Origin: DASXRA01 sp046734315 | Lineage (GTDB): Bacteria; Actinomycetota; Actinomycetes; Mycobacteriales; Jatrophihabitantaceae | Reading direction: 5' to 3' | Assembly (NCBI GenBank): GCA_046734315.1 | Contig: JBKPQY010000135.1 | Span: 1 to 7,540 of the forward strand | Length of the DNA stretch: 7,540 bases | Shown here: one piece after another, positions 1 through 5,313 of the stretch | Layout: each line of letters opens with the position of its first letter | Numbering within the stretch: position 1 is the first letter of the stretch | Translations under genes and position numbers: made by a program | Notes under the pieces: generated by a model | Seen by the model: only the letters and a program-made list of their open reading frames with translations | What the model was told of the DNA's origin: nothing | The model's database searches: none

Positions 1-1889
1 GTCGCCGCGTCGTCGAGGGTCACCAGTCGCAGGATGCGCCGGGCCGGGTCCATCGTGGTCTCCCACAGCTCCTTGGCGTTCATCTCGCCGAGGCCCTTGT
101 ACCGCTGCAAGGGCTCGTCCTTGGGCAGCCGGCGGCCTGCCTCCAGCCCGGCCTTGATCAGCCCGTCCTTCTCCTTCTCGGTGTACGCGTACTCCGGTTC
201 CGACTTGAGCCACTTGATCTTGTAGAGCGGCGGTGCGGCCAGGTACACATGGCCGTTCTCGATGAGCGGGCGCATGAACCGGAACAGCAAGGTCAGCAGC
301 AGCGTGGTGATGTGCTGCCCGTCGACATCGGCGTCGGCCATCAAGATGATCTTGTGGTACCGGAGCTTGCTGATGTCGAAGTCGTCGTGGATGCCGGTGC
401 CCAGCGCGGTGATGAGCGACTGCACCTCGGTGTTTTTCAGCACCCGGTCGATGCGTGCCTTCTCAACATTGATGATCTTGCCGCGGATCGGCAGGATCGC
501 CTGGAACATGGAGTCACGGCACGACTTTGCGGAGCCACCCGCCGAGTCGCCCTCGACGATGTACAGCTCGCTTTCGGCCGGATCGGTGGAGCGGCAGTCG
601 GACAGCTTGCCCGGCATGCCCATCGTGTCGAGCGCGTTCTTACGGGCAAGCCGACGCGCCTGCTGTGCGGCCTTGCGCGCCCGCGCCGCCTGCGACGCCT
701 TCGTGACGATGATCTTGGCCTCGCCGGGGTTTCGCTCGAACCAGTCGGCGAGCCAGTCGTTGCACACCTTCTGCACGAACGACTTCGCCTCGGAATTGCC
801 GAGCTTGGTCTTGGTCTGCCCCTCGAACTGCGGCTCGCCCAGCTTGACGTGGACGATGGCGGCAAGGCCCTCACGGATGTCGTCGCCGGTGAGCCGATCT
901 TCGCGCGTGTCCTTGATGATCTTCTTGTCGATGCCCCACTTGTTCACCACGCTGGTGAGCGCGGTACGGAAACCTTCCTCGTGCGTGCCGCCCTCGTGGG
1001 TGTTGATCGTGTTCGCGAACGTGTAGACGCTCTCGGAGTAGGTCTCGTTCCACTGCATCGCGACCTCGACCGACATGCGGTAGCGGCCGTCTTCGCGATA
1101 GTCGTCGCTGAACGAGATCACCGACTTGTGCAACGGGTTCTTCGTCGCGTTGAGGTGCTTGACGAAGTCGGCGATGCCGCCGGGATAGGAGTACGTGACC
1201 TCCTTCGGCCCGTCGGTGGTGGTGCCGTCCTCACGGATGACGCCCGGGCGCTCATCACGCAGCACGATGGTCAGGCCCTTGTTGAGGAATGCCATCTCCT
1301 GCAACCGGCGGCTGATCGTCTCGAAAGAGTACGTCGTGGTCTCGAAGATCGCCGGATCGGCCCAGAAAGTAACGGACGAGCCAGTTCTGCGGCTCTTGCC
1401 TACCTTCTGAAGTGGTGCGGCCGGCTTTTGCGCACGATACGGCTGGAACCATTCGTGGCCGTCACGCCAGATGGTCAACTCGAGGTTCGTCGAGAGAGCA
1501 TTCACCACGGAGACGCCGACGCCGTGCAGCCCGCCGGAAACCGCGTAGGCCTTGCCGTCGAACTTCCCGCCGGCGTGCAGCACGGTCAAGATCACTTCAG
1601 GGGTGGGGCGTTTCTGAGTGGGATGCATGTCGGTCGGGTAACCGCGGCCGTTGTCGACCACGCGAACCCCGCCGTCAGCCAGCAGCGTCACCTCGATGCG
1701 GTCGGCATAGCCGGCCAGCGCCTCGTCGACGGCATTGTCGACGACCTCCCAGACCAGGTGATGCAACCCACGCTCCGACGTCGACCCGATATACATGCTC
1801 GGGCGCTTGCGGACCGCTTCGAGTCCTTCGAGGACGGTGATGTCGCTGCCGGTGTAGTTCGATTTGCCGTTTCTGGACGCACTGGCCAC
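1..1889 (-). CDS. gyrB: DNA gyrase subunit B, 3' end cut by window edge
   Basis: ATPase subunit of DNA gyrase, the A2B2 type II topoisomerase that introduces negative supercoils. I read 629 codons without a stop; the family suggests about 40 residues are missing. The GHKL ATPase domain comes first: VRKRPSMYIGS at 26-36, the presumed catalytic Glu48, Asn52 in VVDNAVDEA, Asp79 in VVDNGRG, HAGGKF at 105-110 and GGLHGVGVSVVNAL at 119-132. The transducer domain follows (QTKTKLGN 358-365). The TOPRIM domain has EGDSAGG at 446-452 and DADVDG with Asp519/521/523. RYKGLGEM at 596-603 is the C-terminal signature. The start is GTG at 1889: AAGGAG lies 8 nt upstream and an in-frame TAA lies just before it, so no longer start exists. 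Two odd residues: Tyr84 where GRGIP is usual, and Cys457 where SAKxGRD is usual. gyrA is expected just beyond the window. Identification is certain. Confidence 0.98.
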   Translation of the reverse strand, partial: MASASRNGKSNYTGSDITVLEGLEAVRKRPSMYIGSTSERGLHHLVWEVVDNAVDEALAGYADRIEVTLLADGGVRVVDNGRGYPTDMHPTQKRPTPEVILTVLHAGGKFDGKAYAVSGGLHGVGVSVVNALSTNLELTIWRDGHEWFQPYRAQKPAAPLQKVGKSRRTGSSVTFWADPAIFETTTYSFETISRRLQEMAFLNKGLTIVLRDERPGVIREDGTTTDGPKEVTYSYPGGIADFVKHLNATKNPLHKSVISFSDDYREDGRYRMSVEVAMQWNETYSESVYTFANTINTHEGGTHEEGFRTALTSVVNKWGIDKKIIKDTREDRLTGDDIREGLAAIVHVKLGEPQFEGQTKTKLGNSEAKSFVQKVCNDWLADWFERNPGEAKIIVTKASQAARARKAAQQARRLARKNALDTMGMPGKLSDCRSTDPAESELYIVEGDSAGGSAKSCRDSMFQAILPIRGKIINVEKARIDRVLKNTEVQSLITALGTGIHDDFDISKLRYHKIILMADADVDGQHITTLLLTLLFRFMRPLIENGHVYLAAPPLYKIKWLKSEPEYAYTEKEKDGLIKAGLEAGRRLPKDEPLQRYKGLGEMNAKELWETTMDPARRILRLVTLDDAA

Positions 1890-1897
1890 CGACGCGA

Positions 1898-1903
1898 CTC
1901 CTT
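1898..1903 (-). promoter_or_regulatory. gyrB Shine-Dalgarno
   Basis: AAGGAG on the minus strand, 8 nt before the GTG at 1889. With the in-frame TAA directly upstream it fixes the gyrB start. Confidence 0.85.
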
Positions 1904-1929
1904 ATGTACTACGTTTCGAACATGAACGA

Positions 1930-1972
1930 GGGGTCGGCACTGCGCCGATAGACCCGGCGCGGCACCGACCCC
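1930..1972 (-). promoter_or_regulatory. Large stem-loop in gyrB 5' leader
   Basis: Two 18-nt arms (1930-1947 and 1955-1972) face each other across a 7-nt loop. The outer 8 bp (GGGGTCGG/CCGACCCC) and inner 6 bp (GCGCCG/CGGCGC) are perfect. In the minus-strand RNA the middle four positions give two G-U wobbles, one G-C pair and one C-A mismatch, so the helix is nearly continuous. It ends about 40 nt before the gyrB GTG and begins only a few nt after the predicted transcription start. No clear T-tract follows on either strand. It could be a U-less terminator for read-through from dciA, an mRNA-stabilising element, or a control element. The structure is read directly; the role is inferred. Confidence 0.7.
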
Positions 1973-1985
1973 ACATCGACAGTTC

Positions 1986-1991
1986 ATTCTA
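1986..1991 (-). promoter_or_regulatory. Candidate -10 element of gyrB promoter
   Basis: TAGAAT on the minus strand differs from TATAAT at one position and lies about 100 nt before the gyrB GTG. I find no convincing -35 hexamer 16-19 nt upstream, which is common in actinobacterial promoters. The predicted start near 1979 puts the leader hairpin at the extreme 5' end of the gyrB mRNA. Confidence 0.4.
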
Positions 1992-2154
1992 GTGCATGGA
2001 GCCCCCAGATGCCCGTGCGACGCGTCCTATCGCGCACACAGAGCGCCGCGTAGCCAGGGGGTCACGGGAACCCACGTGCCCCGGGGGGTGCCGAGGCTAT
2101 GCGGTCATCTCAGCGCGATCGCAGACTCAGCCCGCTGTCCACGGATCCTTCGCG

Positions 2155-2171
2155 CAGGCGCTCATCGCCTG
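2155..2171 (-). terminator. Weak stem-loop after dciA, possible U-less terminator
   Basis: CAGGCG and CGCCTG form a 6-bp GC-rich stem with a 5-nt loop, 25 nt past the dciA stop. No T-run follows. It may end or attenuate the dnaN-recF-dciA transcript, but a short GC palindrome is not rare in such DNA. Confidence 0.25.
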
Positions 2172-2196
2172 GTGGTCGCGAAGCGATGGTCCCCGC

Positions 2197-2781
2197 TCAT
2201 CCGTACGTGTCCCTCGGCCCACGTCCGCCAGACACCGACCAGGCGCCGTGCCTCCAACTCGGTCCGATCGGGCCACTGATCGACAGCCGGGTCACCACGT
2301 GCGGGCCGAGCTCAGCAACGAGGCGGCTGAGCAGGGCGCCGGCGAGCAGGCGCAGTTGGGTGGCCCACGCCGTCGACTCGGCGGTCAGTCGCAGCTCGCC
2401 ATCGCGGAGGGTCATCGGCTGGCAACGCGCGGCGATCTCGGCACCGACCAGTGAGGGCCAGTCGGCAAAAACGCGGGCCTCGGCGACCGGTCGCTCCCAG
2501 CCGCGCTCGGCGAACAGCCCCGCCGCCACCTGGCCGACAGGCTGTGGGTCGCGTTCGTCGGGACCGGCGCCGGAGTAGCCACCGCGTGAACGTCCCCCGG
2601 ATGGCCGGTGGCGGACCGGGCGAGATATACGTTGTGCGCCGGACAGAGCACTCTGCGCTAGATCTGCCGGAGGTTTAGCCACGTATGGTGAGCGTTCATC
2701 CACAGGAATTGTGGGTTTTCCACTGTCCACTGTGGACAAGGGTGTGACCTGCGTCTCTTTTGGCCTGTGTTTATCGGACAC
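2197..2781 (-). CDS. dciA: DciA-type helicase-loading protein (DUF721)
   Basis: DUF721/DciA protein, 194 residues from the GTG at 2781. DciA is the ancestral bacterial partner that loads or activates the replicative helicase DnaB; in actinobacteria it lies next to recF and gyrB, as here. The globular domain runs from about 82 to 178: GWERPVAEARVFADWPSLVG at 94-113, the highly conserved LRDGELRLTAESTAWATQLR at 125-144, then a tail GPSWRHG and RGPRDTYG. SGAGPDERDPQP at 70-81 is the usual actinobacterial linker. The first 35 or so residues are poorly conserved and use many A/T-ending codons. The start has a strong GGAGG 6 nt upstream, inside the end of recF; recF and dciA overlap by 11 nt. A longer frame begins at 2838 but would overlap recF by 68 nt without better support. 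DnaA-box-like sequences lie within codons about 14-29. Confidence 0.92.
   Translation of the reverse strand: MSDKHRPKETQVTPLSTVDSGKPTIPVDERSPYVAKPPADLAQSALSGAQRISRPVRHRPSGGRSRGGYSGAGPDERDPQPVGQVAAGLFAERGWERPVAEARVFADWPSLVGAEIAARCQPMTLRDGELRLTAESTAWATQLRLLAGALLSRLVAELGPHVVTRLSISGPIGPSWRHGAWSVSGGRGPRDTYG
2696..2739. promoter_or_regulatory. DnaA-box cluster inside dciA
   Basis: Four box-like 9-mers in 44 nt: TCATCCACA (2696-2704, one mismatch to TTATCCACA), TTTTCCACT (2716-2724, two), CTGTCCACT (2723-2731, two to TTGTCCACA) and a perfect reverse-strand TGTGGACAA (2731-2739). The last two form a 15-nt palindrome, TGTCCACTGTGGACA, centred on 2731. DnaA binding is inferred from the motif only. Confidence 0.45.
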
Positions 2782-3895
2782 GGCGCACCTCCCCGTCGTG
2801 GACGTCGAAGCGGGCGCCGGCCAAGGGCTCGGGGACATCGGAGGCGACGGCTGCTGTGATGATCGTCTGCTCCGCCTTGCCGGCGACGAGGGCGAGTTGG
2901 TCGCGTCGGCCAGTGTCCAGCTCGGCGAAGACGTCGTCGAGGATCAGCACCGGCTCGACGGTGTCGTCGCGTAGCAGCTCGTACGCGCCGAGTCGCAGTG
3001 CCAGGGCCGTCGACCACGACTCGCCGTGACTGGCGTAGCCCCGCAGCGGGGTCTCGCCGAGCGTGAGCGCCAGTTCGTCGCGGTGTGGGCCGACGAGGTT
3101 CACTCCGCGCTCCAGCTCGTGGGTGCGGACCCGGGCCAGCTCGGAGAGCAGCGCCGCCTCGAGCACCGCCGGCTCGCGCTGCTCCGGAAGCGATGTGGAT
3201 GCCAGGTAGGAAAGCCCTAGAGGCACGCTGGCAGGGGCAACCTGCGCGTACGCGGCGGCGACGTGGGGGCGCAGCGCATCGACCAGGTCCAACCTGGCGA
3301 CGAGCAGTTGGGCACCGTGTGCGGCCAGGTGGCCGTCCCAAACGTCCAGGGTGCGTAGATCCCCGGAGCCGCCGCCACGGCGGGCCGTCCCCGCCGACTT
3401 CAGCAAGGTCGCGCGCTGCTTGAGCACCCGCTCGTAATCGGCGCGCACTCCCGCCAACCGAGGGGTGCGCTGCACGAGCAAGTCGTCAAGGAAGCGCCGC
3501 CGCTCGCCAGGATCGCCGCGGACGATCGCGAGGTCTTCCGGCGCAAAGGTCACGGTGCGCAGGACGCCAAGAATCTCGCGCGGCCGGGACACGGGGGCGC
3601 CGTTCAACAGTGCACGGTTAGCTCGTCCGGGCGCGATCTCGATCTCGACGCGTAGTTCGCGGCCGTCCGACACCACGGCTGCACGGGCGATGGCCCGGTC
3701 GGCGCCGGCGCGCACCAGCGGCGCGTCTGTCGGCACGCGGTAGCTGCTCAGGGTGGCCAGATACCCGATCGCCTCGACAAGGTTGGTCTTGCCCTGACTG
3801 TTGGCGCCGACCAGCACCATCGGCCCGGGCTCGAAGGCCACCTCGGCGCTGGGCCAGCTCCGGAAGTCGGCCACGGACAGGTGGCGGACATACAT
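2771..3895 (-). CDS. recF: DNA replication/repair protein RecF
   Basis: SMC-like ABC ATPase that works with RecO and RecR to load RecA at single-strand gaps and protect stalled forks. The protein is 374 residues, normal for the family. It begins with MYVRHLSVADFRSW. Walker A is GANSQGKT at 30-37, followed by NLVEAI; the fourth position is Ser rather than Gly, which the GxxxxGKT consensus allows. FAPEDL (117-122) and RGDPGERRRFLDDLL (126-140) are family blocks. GPHRDE is at 269-274, the ABC signature ASHGESWS at 288-295 and Walker B LILDDVFAELD at 317-327. No strong Shine-Dalgarno precedes the ATG; instead an 11-codon frame ends in a TGA that shares one base with it (TGATG), which suggests translational coupling to dnaN. 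The 3' end overlaps dciA. Confidence 0.97.
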   Translation of the reverse strand: MYVRHLSVADFRSWPSAEVAFEPGPMVLVGANSQGKTNLVEAIGYLATLSSYRVPTDAPLVRAGADRAIARAAVVSDGRELRVEIEIAPGRANRALLNGAPVSRPREILGVLRTVTFAPEDLAIVRGDPGERRRFLDDLLVQRTPRLAGVRADYERVLKQRATLLKSAGTARRGGGSGDLRTLDVWDGHLAAHGAQLLVARLDLVDALRPHVAAAYAQVAPASVPLGLSYLASTSLPEQREPAVLEAALLSELARVRTHELERGVNLVGPHRDELALTLGETPLRGYASHGESWSTALALRLGAYELLRDDTVEPVLILDDVFAELDTGRRDQLALVAGKAEQTIITAAVASDVPEPLAGARFDVHDGEVRRVR

Positions 3896-3930
3896 CAGCT
3901 GACCACGTAGCTCTTCGCGCGAGCGTTCAT
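3895..3930 (-). CDS. Possible 11-residue leader peptide coupling dnaN to recF
   Basis: Between dnaN and recF lies ATG plus ten sense codons (MNARAKSYVVS) and TGA. The TGA overlaps the recF ATG by one base. A GGTGA that includes the dnaN stop codon lies 4 nt before this ATG and could act as its Shine-Dalgarno. The recF ATG itself has only a poor, distant one. Ribosomes finishing the minigene would stop exactly at the recF start. Whether it is translated is inference; the peptide has no recognisable function. Confidence 0.35.
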   Translation of the reverse strand: MNARAKSYVVS

Positions 3931-3934
3931 CGCG

Positions 3935-5068
3935 TCACCGCGGCAGGCGCATCGGCATGATCAAGTAGTAGTACTCGTCGTCCGACTCGGCCGGCCGCAG
4001 CACCGTCGGCTTGTTCGTGGACGGGAACAGCAGCCTGGCTGTGGACGTGTCGAGGACGCCCAACCCGTCGAGTAGGAACGACGCGTTGAACGCGATCGTG
4101 AGTCGTTCGCCCTCGAAGCGCACTTCGAGATGTTCCTCGGCGCGGCCCTCTTCGTCGCCGCCGGCGGTGAGGTTCACGCCGCCCTCTTCGAACTCGAGCC
4201 GCACGGGCGTGCTTCGGTCCGCCAGCAACGCGACCCGCTTGACCGCCTCGATGAACGGCGCGACCTCGACCTCCGCCGTCGATGCCCACTCGGTCGGCAG
4301 GAGCGTGCGGTACGGCGGGAACTGCGGGTCCAGCAACCGTGTGGTAGCCCGGCTGGCGCGTCCACCGGTCATGCCGGTGAAGCCGATGATGCCGTCGCCC
4401 GCGCCCGCCGACACCGACAGTGCAATCGTCAGCTCGTCGCTGTGCGCCAGGCTCTTCGCGGCATCGGCGAGCGTGCGGGCCGGTACCACGACTTGCGCCG
4501 CTGCCTCAGCCGGGTTCGACGGGCTCCACGCCAGCTCCCGCACCGCTAGGCGGTACTTGTCCGTCGCCGCGAACGTGAGCTTCTCGCCCTCTATCTCCAG
4601 CCGCACACCGGTGAGCATCGGCAACGTGTCGTCGCGTCCGGCCGCGACAGCCACCTGCCCGACGGCGCCGGCGAACGCGGCGGCGTTGACAGTGCCCGCG
4701 GTGGTGGGCATCTGCGGCAACTTCGGATAGTCCTCCACCGGCATCGTCGGCAGAGTGAACCGCGCCGTACCGCAGGCGATGGTCAGGCGCGCGCCTTCGA
4801 CGGCGATCTCGACCGGGTGGGGCGGCAGTGCACGGGAGATGTCGGCGAGCAGCCGGCCGGACACCAGAGCGGTGCCCGGTGTCGACGCGTTGACCTCGAG
4901 GTCGACCTGGGTGGACGCCTCGAGGTCGAAGCCCGAGATCGACAAAGTCGAGTCGGTCACGTCCAGGAGCAGGCCGGCGAGAACGGGGATGGTGGGGCGC
5001 GCGGACAGGCTCCGGGCCGCCCACGCCACGGCGTCAGCCAACGCGTCGCGTTCGACCCGGAACTTCAT
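3935..5068 (-). CDS. dnaN: DNA polymerase III beta sliding clamp
   Basis: The beta clamp forms a ring-shaped dimer around DNA and tethers the replicative polymerase and other clamp-binding proteins. The 377-residue length is typical of actinobacteria, with room for all three clamp domains. The N-terminus MKFRVERDALADAVAWAARSL and RPTIPVLAGLLL belong to domain I; FTLPTMPVEDYPKLP, then TDKYRLAVREL, mark domains I-II; DPQFPPYRTLLP and NASFLLDGL mark domains II-III. The C-terminus YYYLIMPMRLP carries the conserved MPMRL that lines the peptide-binding pocket. The ATG at 5068 has GGAGG 4 nt upstream. The gene follows dnaA after a 245-nt spacer with DnaA-box-like sites and precedes recF by 39 nt. 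I see no convincing sigma-A promoter just upstream. Identification is certain. Confidence 0.98.
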   Translation of the reverse strand: MKFRVERDALADAVAWAARSLSARPTIPVLAGLLLDVTDSTLSISGFDLEASTQVDLEVNASTPGTALVSGRLLADISRALPPHPVEIAVEGARLTIACGTARFTLPTMPVEDYPKLPQMPTTAGTVNAAAFAGAVGQVAVAAGRDDTLPMLTGVRLEIEGEKLTFAATDKYRLAVRELAWSPSNPAEAAAQVVVPARTLADAAKSLAHSDELTIALSVSAGAGDGIIGFTGMTGGRASRATTRLLDPQFPPYRTLLPTEWASTAEVEVAPFIEAVKRVALLADRSTPVRLEFEEGGVNLTAGGDEEGRAEEHLEVRFEGERLTIAFNASFLLDGLGVLDTSTARLLFPSTNKPTVLRPAESDDEYYYLIMPMRLPR

Positions 5069-5140
5069 GGCGCCTCCAGTTCTTAGTATTCACCTTCTAG
5101 GAAGGAGAATCCTGCGTTGTCATCGTCGCGGCTGTGGATT

Positions 5141-5149
5141 TGGGGACAA
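5141..5149 (-). promoter_or_regulatory. DnaA box-like site
   Basis: TGGGGACAA, the reverse complement of TTGTCCCCA, has one mismatch to TTGTCCACA. It abuts a weaker copy at 5133-5141. Confidence 0.5.
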
Positions 5150-5196
5150 CGGCTTGGTGCCCAGTAAACACGCGGGGTGTGACTGTGCACGATAGC

Positions 5197-5205
5197 CGTG
5201 GATAA
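5197..5205 (-). promoter_or_regulatory. DnaA box-like site
   Basis: CGTGGATAA, the reverse complement of TTATCCACG, has one mismatch to the E. coli-type consensus TTATCCACA. Confidence 0.5.
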
Positions 5206-5254
5206 GGCGGTGCGGCGTAGCGTCGGCCGGTGGACGCGCGAGTTCTCTCGGACA

Positions 5255-5296
5255 TCGTCCACAGCGGCCCGAGGTAGCCCACAGCGATACCCACAG
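5255..5296 (+). repeat. Three direct CCACAG repeats, DnaA box-like
   Basis: CCACAG occurs at 5259-5264, 5279-5284 and 5291-5296 in one orientation, spaced 20 and 12 nt apart. Each is the 3' part of a box-like 9-mer; the best is TCGTCCACA at 5255-5263, with one mismatch to TTGTCCACA. The array lies 18 nt beyond the dnaA stop codon. Confidence 0.5.
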
Positions 5297-5313
5297 TATG
5301 TGCATAGCGTGAT

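Larger units (their letters stand above)
1890..2196. other. dciA-gyrB spacer, no gene
   Basis: This stretch of 307 nt separates the dciA stop from the gyrB GTG. Both flanking genes read on the minus strand. Within it I can support a -10-like element, a large leader hairpin, the gyrB Shine-Dalgarno and a short GC-rich stem just after dciA. Plus-strand open frames across it run antisense into dciA or gyrB and resemble no protein family I know. The spacing and promoter-like element suggest that gyrB is transcribed at least partly on its own. Confidence 0.7.
5069..5313. other. dnaA-dnaN spacer, probable origin of replication (oriC)
   Basis: In actinobacteria oriC normally lies between dnaA and dnaN. 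This 245-nt spacer holds at least six DnaA-box-like sites but no perfect one. Reverse orientation: 5133-5141 TGTGGATTT (two mismatches), 5141-5149 TGGGGACAA (one) and 5197-5205 CGTGGATAA (one). Forward orientation: 5255-5263 TCGTCCACA (one), 5275-5283 TAGCCCACA (two) and 5287-5295 ATACCCACA (two). The dnaN-proximal half therefore carries reverse boxes and the dnaA-proximal half forward boxes. A relatively A+T-rich stretch at about 5080-5115 near dnaN contains a CCTTC-TAG-GAAGG inverted repeat (5093-5105) and could be an unwinding site. Location is supported by gene context; function is inferred. Confidence 0.65.

Noticed and set aside
249..1925. Plus-strand open frame of 558 codons
   Set aside because: It lies antisense to gyrB, whose 629-codon reading is unmistakable; long antisense frames are expected in high-G+C genes.
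2115..2122. GCGATCGC palindrome
   Set aside because: A single GC-rich octamer palindrome in high-G+C DNA; nothing around it suggests a function.
2135..2143. CTGTCCACG, a DnaA box-like 9-mer after dciA
   Set aside because: Two mismatches and isolated, so not separable from chance.
1996..2454. Plus-strand frames across the dciA-gyrB spacer
   Set aside because: They run antisense into dciA, start without a good ribosome binding site and have low-complexity composition.
2658..3341. Minus-strand frame of 227 codons
   Set aside because: It is an Arg/Pro/Gly-rich out-of-frame shadow of recF and dciA with no family features.
3785..3808. RecF Walker A with Ser in place of the usual Gly (GANSQGKT)
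   Set aside because: The motif still fits GxxxxGKT, and this position varies in the family (Ala in Bacillus subtilis RecF), so I do not count it as unusual.
4011..4730. Plus-strand frame of 239 codons
   Set aside because: It is antisense to dnaN; its Ser/Arg/Thr-rich translation is a typical shadow.
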